From Methylobacterium sp. 10 (GTDB lineage: Bacteria; Pseudomonadota; Alphaproteobacteria; Rhizobiales; Beijerinckiaceae): 64,000 bases of DNA. Shown one piece after another: positions 56,643 through 64,000 of the stretch. Made by a program: the position numbers and the translations under genes. Position 1 is the stretch's first letter. Each line of letters opens with the position of its first letter. The stretch spans positions 374,501 through 438,500 of the forward strand of contig NZ_KI912577.1 of NCBI RefSeq assembly GCF_000519085.1, written 5' to 3'. Below the pieces are notes generated by a model that saw only the letters and a list, made by a program, of their open reading frames with translations, searched no databases and had not been told where the DNA came from.

Positions 56643-57443
56643 ATGCGCCGCCTCGTCCCCCTTCTGCTCGCCTCCGTCCTTCTGGCCGCCCCGGCTCACG
56701 CCGAGCAGGACCTGCTCCTGGGCGCCGATATGGGTTCAGCTGCGATGACCCAGGCCGAGATGAGCCGGGCCGACGTCGAGGCGCTGATCGCCAAGGCAGA
56801 CGGCAAGCCCATCGACCTCTCCGACAAGGCGCTCGCCGGCCTCGATCTCTCCGGCCTGAACCTCAAGGGTGCCAACCTGCGCACCGCCCGCCTCAACAAG
56901 GCAAACCTGCGCGGTGCCGACCTAACCGGGGCGAACCTGGAACAGGCTTGGTTCATCAAGGCCGACCTCAGCGGCGCCAAGCTCGTCGGCGCCAAGATGT
57001 TCGGCATCACCGCCCGCGATGCCAACCTCAGCGGGGCCGACCTGAGCCTGTCGATGCCCATCGGCGACTTCAAGGGTGCCAACATGAGCGGGGCGACGCT
57101 GGTCGACCTCAAGGGCGGCGCCGATATCAAGAACCAGTCCATGGGCCTGATGCGGGCCGTGTTCGTCTCGGTGAACCTCAAGGGCGCCAATTTGAAGGGG
57201 GCGAACCTCGGTCGCTCGCGCCTGGAATACGCCGACCTCACCGACGCCGACCTCACCGACGTGATCCTGATGGGCTCCGACCTGTCGGGGGCCAACCTCA
57301 CCGGCGCGACCGTCGCGGGGGCCGACTTCAAGAACGTCGACGTCACCGCCGCCCGTTTGATCGATCTCAAGGGTCAGGACAGCGCCAAGGACTGGTCGGC
57401 CCGCGTGAACGTCGACCGCGCCATCACGCAGGTCTCGAACTGA
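56643..57443 (+). CDS. Exported pentapeptide-repeat protein
   Basis: A 266-residue protein with a signal peptide (VPLLLASVLLAAPAHAEQ, cleaved near residue 20) and a long run of pentapeptide repeats of the A(D/N)LxG type: LAGLDLSGLNLKGANLRTARLNKANLRGADLTGANL and many more to about residue 240. These form a right-handed quadrilateral helix. Most pentapeptide proteins are cytosolic DNA-mimics; a periplasmic one in an operon with thioredoxin and CcdA is unusual, and its role is unknown. GGGAG precedes the ATG. Confidence 0.87.
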   Translation: MRRLVPLLLASVLLAAPAHAEQDLLLGADMGSAAMTQAEMSRADVEALIAKADGKPIDLSDKALAGLDLSGLNLKGANLRTARLNKANLRGADLTGANLEQAWFIKADLSGAKLVGAKMFGITARDANLSGADLSLSMPIGDFKGANMSGATLVDLKGGADIKNQSMGLMRAVFVSVNLKGANLKGANLGRSRLEYADLTDADLTDVILMGSDLSGANLTGATVAGADFKNVDVTAARLIDLKGQDSAKDWSARVNVDRAITQVSN

Positions 57444-57484
57444 GCCCTCTTTCACCTCGACCAATCCACGAAGGAAAGACATCC

Positions 57485-57874
57485 ATGACCACCCGTCGCA
57501 TCCTGCTCGCCGCCTTCGCCGTCGCCCCCATGCTGTTCGGCACCGCCGCCGGCGCCGCCGAGATGACCTACACGCCCGCCGCGTTCGAGGCCGCCCAGAA
57601 GGCCGACAAGCCGATCCTGGTGCACATCACCGCCCCGTGGTGCACCACCTGCGCCGCCCAGAAGCCGATCCTGGCCAAGCTGGAGGCCGACCCGAAGTTC
57701 AAGGACCTTCAGGTGTTCGACGTCGACTTCGACAGCCGCAAGGACGTGGTCAAGAAGTTCGGCGCCACGATGCAGAGCACGCTGATCACCTACAAGGGCG
57801 AGAAGGAGACCGGGCGCTCGGCCGGCGAGACCAAGCCCGAGGCGATCTCCTCGCTCCTCGATAAAGCGATCTGA
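57485..57874 (+). CDS. Periplasmic thioredoxin-family protein
   Basis: A 129-residue exported thioredoxin: signal peptide to about residue 25, active site CTTC at Cys53 and Cys56 in APWCTTCAAQK, and the FDVDFDSRKDVVKKFG region. The Cys-Thr-Thr-Cys pair and periplasmic location suggest it receives electrons from CcdA, encoded ten bases downstream. It would then reduce periplasmic disulfides such as those in cytochrome c or sulfur enzymes. The conserved cis-proline is not obvious. Confidence 0.85.
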   Translation: MTTRRILLAAFAVAPMLFGTAAGAAEMTYTPAAFEAAQKADKPILVHITAPWCTTCAAQKPILAKLEADPKFKDLQVFDVDFDSRKDVVKKFGATMQSTLITYKGEKETGRSAGETKPEAISSLLDKAI

Positions 57875-57883
57875 GGCCACGCC

Positions 57884-58603
57884 ATGGTCACGAGCCTGGG
57901 CCTCGCCTTCCTCGCCGGCATCCTCTCGGTGCTGTCCCCCTGCGTGCTGCCGTTGCTGCCGCTGGTGCTCGGCGCGGCGGCGTCGGAGCACAGGCTAGGC
58001 CCGGCTGCCCTCGCCGCCGGCCTGGCCCTGTCGTTCGTGATCATCGGCCTGTTCGTGGCGACCGTCGGCTTCGCCATCGGCCTCGACGCCGGCATCTTCC
58101 GGACCGGCGCGGCCATCATGCTGATCCTGATCGGGCTGGTCCTGATGGTCCCGGCGGCCCAGACGCGGTTGGCCGTAGCAGCCGGCCCGGCGAGCAACTG
58201 GACGGAGAGCAGGTTCGGCGGCTTCTCGACTGCGGGCCTGCCTGGTCAGTTCGGCGTCGGTGTGCTGCTCGGGGCGGTGTGGAGCCCCTGCGTCGGACCG
58301 ACCCTCGGTGCGGCCTCGCTGCTCGCCTCGCAGGGGCGCGACCTAGGCGTCGTGGCGCTGACCATGCTCCTGTTCGGCTTCGGCGCGGCCCTGCCGCTCC
58401 TGCTACTCGGCGCCCTCTCGCGCGAAGTCCTGATGCGTTGGCGCGACCGGATGATGGGCCTGGGCAAGGGGCTGAAGGCGGCACTCGGCCTGATCCTCAT
58501 CGCTACCGGCCTGATGATCGCATCGGGTTACGACAAGGCGGCGGAGACCGCGCTGGTCAACGCCTCGCCGGATTGGCTCACCGGCCTGACGACTCGTCTG
58601 TAA
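57884..58603 (+). CDS. ccdA: CcdA-family transmembrane electron-transfer protein
   Basis: A 239-residue membrane protein with six hydrophobic helices. The two redox cysteines are Cys20 (SVLSPCVLPLLPLVLG) and Cys136 (GAVWSPCVGPTLGAA), each in the family's P-C motif. CcdA moves electrons from cytosolic thioredoxin to periplasmic thioredoxin-like proteins. It follows the thioredoxin gene by ten bases and is the last of the operon. Confidence 0.92.
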   Translation: MVTSLGLAFLAGILSVLSPCVLPLLPLVLGAAASEHRLGPAALAAGLALSFVIIGLFVATVGFAIGLDAGIFRTGAAIMLILIGLVLMVPAAQTRLAVAAGPASNWTESRFGGFSTAGLPGQFGVGVLLGAVWSPCVGPTLGAASLLASQGRDLGVVALTMLLFGFGAALPLLLLGALSREVLMRWRDRMMGLGKGLKAALGLILIATGLMIASGYDKAAETALVNASPDWLTGLTTRL

Positions 58604-58831
58604 AGCAGCCCTTCCCAAAGCCTGCTATCGGTCGAATGCAGCCCCGGCAGCGAGTACCAAACGTCGGATTTCTCCCACTAGGGCTGACGGATTCGCGCAT
58701 CTGCTCGACGGCCGTTCCCTCTATCCAAGAACGGCATCGGTTCGCGATGACCGCCCGGAGGCAAGGCCACCCGCCCTCGTCACGATGGGGGCGCTCGTTC
58801 CGGACGGAGCGGCGCGAAGCCGGACCCGGCC

Positions 58832-59533
58832 TCACTCGTCCGTGGAAAACATCTCGTCGAAGGAATAGCCGGAGCCGCGCACGGTGCGGATCGGGTCGCT
58901 CTGGCGCGGGCGGTTGATGGCCTTGCGCAGGCGGCCCACATGCACGTCCACCGTGCGCTCGTCGATATAGACGTCGTGGCCCCAGACCCCGTCGAGGAGC
59001 TGCTCGCGCGAGAAGACCCGGCCAGGGCTCTGCATCAGGAATTCGAGGAGCTTGAATTCGGTGGGGCCGAGATGGATCTCGCGGCCCTGTCGGCGGATGC
59101 GGTGGCTGACGCGGTCGAGCTCGATATTGCCGGCGATCAGCAGGTCCGCCACGTGGCTGGGCTTGGCCCGGCGCAGGAGCGCGCGAACCCGGGCGAGCAG
59201 CTCCGGCACCGAGAATGGCTTGACGATGTAGTCGTCGGCGCCGGTGCCGAGGCCGCGGATGCGGTCGCCCTCCTCGCCGCGCGCCGTCAGCATGATGACC
59301 GGCAGCCGCTCGGTCTCGCGCCGGGCACGGATGCGGCGGCACAACTCGATGCCGGACAGGCCGGGCATCATCCAGTCGAGGAGGACGAGGTCGGGAACCT
59401 GCTCCTGAAGGCGCAGGTCGGCCTCGTCGCCGCGCGCCGCGGTATCGACGACGAAGCCCTCCGCCTCGAGGTTGTAGCGAAGGAGAAGGGTGAGGGCCTC
59501 CTCATCCTCGACGATCAGGATGCGCGTACTCAT
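58832..59533 (-). CDS. phoB: Phosphate regulon response regulator PhoB
   Basis: A 233-residue OmpR-class response regulator. Receiver: acidic DE pair near residue 10, phosphorylation site Asp53 in LLDWMMPG, and lysine in YIVKPFS. C-terminal winged helix: ELDRVSHRIRRQGREIHLGPTEFKLLEFLM, VYIDERTVDVHVGRLRKAI and TVRGSGYSF. It activates pho genes, including pst, under phosphate limitation. It ends the phosphate operon here. No phoR histidine kinase is next to it in this window. Confidence 0.94.
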   Translation of the reverse strand: MSTRILIVEDEEALTLLLRYNLEAEGFVVDTAARGDEADLRLQEQVPDLVLLDWMMPGLSGIELCRRIRARRETERLPVIMLTARGEEGDRIRGLGTGADDYIVKPFSVPELLARVRALLRRAKPSHVADLLIAGNIELDRVSHRIRRQGREIHLGPTEFKLLEFLMQSPGRVFSREQLLDGVWGHDVYIDERTVDVHVGRLRKAINRPRQSDPIRTVRGSGYSFDEMFSTDE

Positions 59534-59623
59534 GCGGGTGTTTTCAGGGTGATGGCGGCCGTCCCGTCACGCACAGGACGGCCGCGCGAAGATCGTGCCG
59601 GAATGGCCCGACCGGAGGGGCGA

Positions 59624-60349
59624 TCAGGCGCTGACGGGCAACGACACGGTGGCGTAGTTGGATGCGTCGTTCTTCGGGCGGTCCCGCTCGGCCAGCTCGT
59701 TGGTGCCGGTGACGAGATAGTGGATCGTCTCGGCGATGTTGGTGGTGTGGTCGCCGATCCGCTCGATGTTCTTGGCGCAGAACAGGAGATGGGTGCAGAA
59801 CGAGATGTTGCGCGGGTCTTCCATCATGTAGGTCAGCAACTCGCGGAAGAGCGAGTTGTAGAGGGCGTCGATGGAATCGTCGCGCTCCCAGACGTCGAGG
59901 GCGGACTTCACGTCCTGGCTGGCATAGGCGTCGAGGACGTCCTTCAGCTGCTCCTGCACCAGATCGCCCATGTGCTGGACGGCGACGACGATCTTCTGCG
60001 GCTGGATCTGCTCGGCGATGGCCACCACGCGCTTGGCGACGTTCTTCGACAGGTCGCCGATCCGCTCCAGGTCGTTGGAGACGCGGATCGCCGAGACCGT
60101 CTCGCGCAGGTCGATGGCGAGCGGCTGGCGCTTGGCGATGAGCAGGATCGCCCGCTCCTCGATCTCGTGCTGGAGGGCGTCGAGGCGCTTGTCGGCGCCG
60201 ATCACCGCCTGCGCCAGGGGCACGTCCCGGCGCACCAGGGCGTTGCCGGAATCGGTCATCATCTTCTCGGCGATCCCGCCCATCTCGGAAATCGAGCGGC
60301 GCAGGTTTTCCAGTTCCGTATCGTAGGAACTGACGATGTGGTTGGGCAT
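59624..60349 (-). CDS. phoU: Phosphate signalling regulator PhoU
   Basis: A 241-residue all-helical protein made of two similar three-helix bundles. Family markers are ELENLRRSISEMGGIAEKM in the first and LYNSLFRELLTYMMEDPRNISFCTHLLFCAKNIERIGDHTTNIAETI in the second, including the E/D-rich metal-binding stretches. It connects the Pst transporter to PhoR/PhoB and limits phosphate uptake. It lies between pstB and phoB, the usual order. Confidence 0.95.
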   Translation of the reverse strand: MPNHIVSSYDTELENLRRSISEMGGIAEKMMTDSGNALVRRDVPLAQAVIGADKRLDALQHEIEERAILLIAKRQPLAIDLRETVSAIRVSNDLERIGDLSKNVAKRVVAIAEQIQPQKIVVAVQHMGDLVQEQLKDVLDAYASQDVKSALDVWERDDSIDALYNSLFRELLTYMMEDPRNISFCTHLLFCAKNIERIGDHTTNIAETIHYLVTGTNELAERDRPKNDASNYATVSLPVSA

Positions 60350-60434
60350 GCTCGCACTCCTCGACCGAGGCCGCCTCGGGCAGCCTGCATCGCGTAGATC
60401 GGGACCGGTGCCGCGGAGCGCGGCCCCGGCGGGC

Positions 60435-61253
60435 TCAGCCGAAGCGGCCGGTGATGTAGTCCTGGGTCTGGCGCTTCTCGGGATTCATGAAGATCCGCGT
60501 GGTGGGGCCGAACTCCACCAGTTCGCCGAGATACATGAACGCCGTGAACTGCGAGATGCGTGCCGCCTGCTGCATGTTGTGCGTGACGATAACGATGGTG
60601 AACTCGGAGCGCAGCTGCTCGATCAGCTCCTCGATGCGGCCCGTGGAGATCGGGTCGAGGGCCGAGGTCGGCTCGTCGAACAGGATCACCTCGGGACGCT
60701 GGGCCACGGTGCGGGCGATGCAGAGGCGCTGCTGCTGACCGCCGGAGAGACCCATGCCGGACTGCTTGAGCTTGTCCTTCACCTCGTCCCAGAGGGCGGC
60801 CTTGCGCAGGCTCTCCTCGACGCGGACGTCGAGATCGGCCTTGGGCAGCTTCTCGTAGAGGCGCAGGCCGAAGGCGACGTTGTCGTAGATCGACATCGGG
60901 AACGGCGTCGGCTTCTGGAACACCATGCCGATGCGCGAGCGCAGCTCGTTGAGATCGACCTTCGCGTCGAGGACGTTCTGGCCGTCGAGGAGGATCTGCC
61001 CCTCTGCGCGCTGCTCGGGGTAGAGGCTGTAGATCCGGTTGAAGGTGCGCAGGAGGGTCGACTTCCCGCAGCCGGACGGGCCGATCAGGGCGGTGACCTG
61101 CCGGTCATGGAAGTTGAGGTTGACCGACTTCAGGCCGTGGAACGAGCCGTAATAGAAGTTCAGGTCCTTCACGGCGATGCGCACGGGGGCCTGCTCGTCG
61201 GCCTTGTGGCGGCCGGTCAGCTGAGCTTGCGTGATCGCGGGAGCGGCGTTCAT
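60435..61253 (-). CDS. pstB: Phosphate ABC transporter ATPase PstB
   Basis: A 272-residue ABC ATPase: Walker [10 protein letters not shown] at 58-66, a PstB-typical [20 protein letters not shown] segment at the Q-loop, signature [13 protein letters not shown], and Walker [14 protein letters not shown]. It drives high-affinity phosphate import with PstA and PstC. I used the ATG at 61253; the frame is open further upstream, toward pstA. Confidence 0.96.
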   Translation of the reverse strand: MNAAPAITQAQLTGRHKADEQAPVRIAVKDLNFYYGSFHGLKSVNLNFHDRQVTALIGPSGCGKSTLLRTFNRIYSLYPEQRAEGQILLDGQNVLDAKVDLNELRSRIGMVFQKPTPFPMSIYDNVAFGLRLYEKLPKADLDVRVEESLRKAALWDEVKDKLKQSGMGLSGGQQQRLCIARTVAQRPEVILFDEPTSALDPISTGRIEELIEQLRSEFTIVIVTHNMQQAARISQFTAFMYLGELVEFGPTTRIFMNPEKRQTQDYITGRFG

Positions 61254-61299
61254 CGGGTGCGTGTCCTTGTCGAGGGCGGGAAGGGACGGGGGCGCGGGA

Positions 61300-62196
61300 T
61301 CAGCGCGCCCGCTCGCTCTTGATGACGAAGCGGGCCACGATCGAGAGGGCGAGGATCGTGGCGGTGATGAGGAGGGCACCGGCCCAGGCGAGCTGCTGCC
61401 AGTTCGAGTAGGGCGAGAGGGCGAACTGGTAGATCATGACCGGCAGGTTCGGGATGCCGCCCATGAGGTTGGGCGAGAACCAGCTGTTGTTGTTGAGCGC
61501 GGTGAAGAGCAGCGGCGCTGTCTCGCCGGCGATGCGGGCGAGCGCCAGGATGATGCCGGTGACGATGCCGGCGCTGGCACCGCGCCAGGTGATGCTCTTG
61601 ATGACGACGGAGGGCGGTGCGCCCAAAGCCGCGCCGGCCTCGCGCAGGGTCGAGGGCACGAGGCGGAGCATGTCCTCCGTGGTGCGCACGATCACCGGGG
61701 TGGCGATGATGGCGAGCGCGACACCGCCGGCCCAGCCCGAATAGGTCCCCATCGGCCGCACCATCAGGGTGTAGACGAAGAGGCCGATGAGGATCGAAGG
61801 GGCCGAGAGCAGGATGTCGTTGAGGAAGCGGATCACGTCGGCGAGCTTCGAGTGGCGGCCGTACTCGGCGAGGTAGGTGCCGGCCATGACGCCCACCGGC
61901 GTCGCGATGACGATGCCGATCAGGGTCAGGACCAGGCTGCCGAGGATGGCGTTGGCGATGCCGCCGCCTTCCGATCCGGGGCCGGGGGTCGGCTCTGTGA
62001 AGAGCAGGGGCGAGAAGCCCTTCACGCCCTCGACGATGAGCATGAGCAGGATCGAGCCGAGGACGACGATGCCGATCAGCGTCGCCAGGGTGCTTCCGAC
62101 GATGAGCATCTTGTCCGCCACGCGGCGGCTCGACCGGACGCGGCTGGCCTTGAGCGGCGGCGCGTCGTTGGTCCGGAGGGTGTTCACGGCGTCCAT
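61300..62196 (-). CDS. pstA: Phosphate ABC transporter permease PstA
   Basis: A 298-residue permease with about six membrane helices. The EAA-type loop with [47 protein letters not shown] is typical of PstA. It follows pstC by 19 bases and is followed by pstB. Confidence 0.95.
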   Translation of the reverse strand: MDAVNTLRTNDAPPLKASRVRSSRRVADKMLIVGSTLATLIGIVVLGSILLMLIVEGVKGFSPLLFTEPTPGPGSEGGGIANAILGSLVLTLIGIVIATPVGVMAGTYLAEYGRHSKLADVIRFLNDILLSAPSILIGLFVYTLMVRPMGTYSGWAGGVALAIIATPVIVRTTEDMLRLVPSTLREAGAALGAPPSVVIKSITWRGASAGIVTGIILALARIAGETAPLLFTALNNNSWFSPNLMGGIPNLPVMIYQFALSPYSNWQQLAWAGALLITATILALSIVARFVIKSERAR

Positions 62197-62215
62197 GGTT
62201 CGGGCTCCAGAGGGC

Positions 62216-63190
62216 TCAGGCGACCTTCACGCGCCGGACGAGCAGGCGTGCGACGATCAGGACGACGAAGGTGATGACGAAGAGGATGCAGCCCAGAGCC
62301 ATGAGCGAATTGAGCTGCAGGCCGTCGGCCTCGTTGAACTCGTTGGCGATGCGCGAGGCGATGGTGGAGCCCGGATCGAAGATCGAGCCCGACAGGCGGT
62401 TGGCGTTGCCGATGACGAAGGTCACCGCCATGGTCTCGCCGAGCGCGCGGCCGAGGCCGAGCATCACCGCGCCGATGATCGAGACCGAAGCCTGCGGCAC
62501 CAGGACGTGGCGCACCACCTCCCAGGTGGTACAGCCGATGCCGTAGGCGCTCTCGCGCAGCACCGTGGGGATCTGGTCGAGCATGTCGCGGGTGATCGAG
62601 GCCACGAAGGGCACGATCATGATCGCGAGGATGATGCCCGCCGTGAGGATGCCGACGCCGGAGGGCACCCGCGCGTAGAACAGCGTGCCGACGATGGGCA
62701 GGCCTTCGACGAGGCTCGACACCGGCATCTGCACGTAATGGGCGAAGAGCGGGGCGAAGATGAACAGGCCCCACATGCCGTAGATGATGCTCGGCACCGA
62801 GGCGAGAAGCTCGATCGTCATCGAGACGGGCTTCCTCGCCCAGCCGGGACAGAGCTGGGTCAGGTAGACGGCGATGCCGATGGAGATCGGCACGCCGATG
62901 ACGAGGGCGAGAAGAGCCGAGACCAGGGTGCCGACGATGGCCACGAGGGCACCGTACTGCTCCTGGCCGATGTTCCAGGCGCTGGAGGTGACGAAGCCGA
63001 GGCCGAACTCCGCGAAGGCCGGCCACCCGCCATAGGCGATGGAGGCGAGGATGCCTGCCAGGAAGAGGAGAACCAGCAGCGCCGAGGCGTAGGAGGCGGC
63101 GCGGAAGAGCTGGTCGCCGAGGCCGCCCGGCTTCTTGCGGGCTGGGGAGCCCGTGCGGGCCAGCGAGATCTGATCAGTCAAGGCGGCCAT
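62216..63190 (-). CDS. pstC: Phosphate ABC transporter permease PstC
   Basis: A 324-residue permease with about six membrane helices. Family markers include [22 protein letters not shown] and the loop [52 protein letters not shown]. It pairs with PstA to form the phosphate channel. A stem-loop lies between it and the upstream pstS. Confidence 0.95.
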   Translation of the reverse strand: MAALTDQISLARTGSPARKKPGGLGDQLFRAASYASALLVLLFLAGILASIAYGGWPAFAEFGLGFVTSSAWNIGQEQYGALVAIVGTLVSALLALVIGVPISIGIAVYLTQLCPGWARKPVSMTIELLASVPSIIYGMWGLFIFAPLFAHYVQMPVSSLVEGLPIVGTLFYARVPSGVGILTAGIILAIMIVPFVASITRDMLDQIPTVLRESAYGIGCTTWEVVRHVLVPQASVSIIGAVMLGLGRALGETMAVTFVIGNANRLSGSIFDPGSTIASRIANEFNEADGLQLNSLMALGCILFVITFVVLIVARLLVRRVKVA

Positions 63191-63275
63191 CCGACGTCTG
63201 CTTCTTCACCTTGAGGGCTCGTATCGTGCGAGGTAGCGAGTGGCGAGGTGCAACACCGCGCCCTCTCGTGGCGCA

Positions 63276-63297
63276 GGCCCGGCGTTTTTGCCGGGCC
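63276..63297. other. Stem-loop between pstS and pstC
   Basis: GGCCCGGC-gttttt-GCCGGGCC is a perfect 8-base-pair stem in the 140-base gap. No T-run follows on the minus strand, so it is more likely an RNA-stabilising or attenuating structure than a full terminator. Such elements often let pstS be expressed more than the downstream permease genes. Confidence 0.5.
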
Positions 63298-63330
63298 CGC
63301 GCGGTTCGGGAGTTCGGTTGGAAGGCTGCC

Positions 63331-64000
63331 TTAGAAGACGGGCTTTCCGTCCTTGCCCTTGATCTCCTTCCACTCGGTGTGGACGAGGGAGACGACGTTG
63401 TCGGGCAGGGGCACGTAGTCGAGGTCGGTGGCGAGCTTGTCGCCGTTCTTGTAGGCCCAATCGAAGAACTTCAGCACGTCGCCGGACTTCGCCGGATCGG
63501 CTGGGTCCTTGTAGACGAGGATGAAGGTGGCCGCGGTGATCGGCCAGGCATCGTCGCCGGCCTGGTTGACGAGGGAGATGCCGAAGCCCGGGGCCGCCTT
63601 CCAGTCGGCGGAGGCGGCGGCGGCCTGGAACGCCTTGTCGTCGGGAGCCGGGAACTTGCCGGCCTTGTTCTGGATCAGCGAGTAGCTGAGCTTGTTCTGC
63701 TTGGCGTAGGCGGATTCCACGTAGCCGATGGAGTTCGGCACCTGCTTGACGGTGGCGGTGACGCCCTCGTTGCCCTTGCCGCCCTGGCCGGCGGGCCAGC
63801 TGACCGTGGTGGCCGCACCGAATTCCTTCTTCCAGCTCTCGGAGACCGCGCTGAGATAGGTGGTGAAGATGCTGGTCGTGCCGGACGCGTCCGAACGGTA
63901 GACCGGAGTGATCGGCGAGTCGGGGAGCTTCAGCCCCTGGTTGACCGCGGCGATCTTGGCATCGCTCCACTTGGTGATCTTGTTGGCGTAGATGTCGGCG
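63331..64000 (-). CDS. pstS: Phosphate-binding periplasmic protein PstS (N-terminus beyond window)
   Basis: The C-terminal about 222 residues of PstS, truncated by the window edge. Visible are ADIYANKITKWSDAKIAAVN, the PITPVYRSDASGTT phosphate-binding segment with the Arg-Ser-Asp-Ala-Ser-Gly contacts, and NSIGYVESAYAKQNKL. It binds phosphate in the periplasm and hands it to PstC/PstA. It is the first gene of the pst operon; its promoter and Pho box lie outside the window. Confidence 0.94.
   Translation of the reverse strand, partial: ADIYANKITKWSDAKIAAVNQGLKLPDSPITPVYRSDASGTTSIFTTYLSAVSESWKKEFGAATTVSWPAGQGGKGNEGVTATVKQVPNSIGYVESAYAKQNKLSYSLIQNKAGKFPAPDDKAFQAAAASADWKAAPGFGISLVNQAGDDAWPITAATFILVYKDPADPAKSGDVLKFFDWAYKNGDKLATDLDYVPLPDNVVSLVHTEWKEIKGKDGKPVF

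Overview
The window is GC-rich chromosomal DNA from an alphaproteobacterium, most likely a Methylobacterium/Methylorubrum-type Rhizobiales member. This is inferred from codon use, the yebC-ruvCAB-ybgC-tolQRAB gene order, a CbbR/QscR-type regulator beside phosphoribulokinase and fructose-bisphosphatase, and the small GC-rich hairpin repeats between genes. Only alignment could confirm the genus. I found no rRNA, tRNA, CRISPR array or insertion sequence.

Layout. 1-12.9 kb: the end of an unknown gene, a FlaG-like protein, a molybdate transporter half-operon (modB, modC, no modA), prmA, aminopeptidase P, a D-amino-acid dehydrogenase-like flavoprotein, a DsbD-type protein with a downstream redoxin, a GNAT-like protein and an MFS exporter. 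13.0-28.1 kb: the conserved envelope/recombination cluster on the minus strand (yebC, ruvC, ruvA, ruvB, ybgC, tolQ, tolR, tolA, tolB). It is interrupted by yceI, a Tsx-like porin, the bfd/bfr iron-storage pair, a Uma2-type nuclease-fold gene, a parDE toxin-antitoxin pair and two tandem Tat-exported metallophosphoesterases; pal is not next to tolB. 28.2-34.2 kb: cbbF-prk-rpe-cbbY, divergent from a CbbR/QscR regulator and a ferredoxin-reductase-like gene. 34.2-43.0 kb: a small XRE regulator, a META-domain lipoprotein-like protein, cysK, a decayed DUF2254 gene, three tiny hydrophilic proteins, an acyl-CoA synthetase and typA. 43.4-48.2 kb: an ArsR/SDR divergent pair, an M20 deacylase and a DUF3649-PepSY-DUF3325 iron-associated membrane operon.

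48.5-54.3 kb holds one very large gene: an approximately 1,924-residue protein with a transglutaminase-like N-terminus, DUF4011, a split superfamily 1 helicase, a Vsr/MTES_1575-type nuclease and a DUF3320-like tail. This is the architecture reported for the single-gene HheA (Gao Hhe) antiphage candidate, and it is the most interesting accessory element in the window.

54.4-58.6 kb: two small orphan proteins either side of a stack of inverted repeats, an uncharacterised protein, and a Crp/Fnr regulator divergent from a periplasmic pentapeptide-repeat protein, thioredoxin and CcdA operon. A near-consensus Crp box lies between them. 58.8-64.0 kb: the phosphate regulon pstS-pstC-pstA-pstB-phoU-phoB on the minus strand; pstS runs off the window edge.
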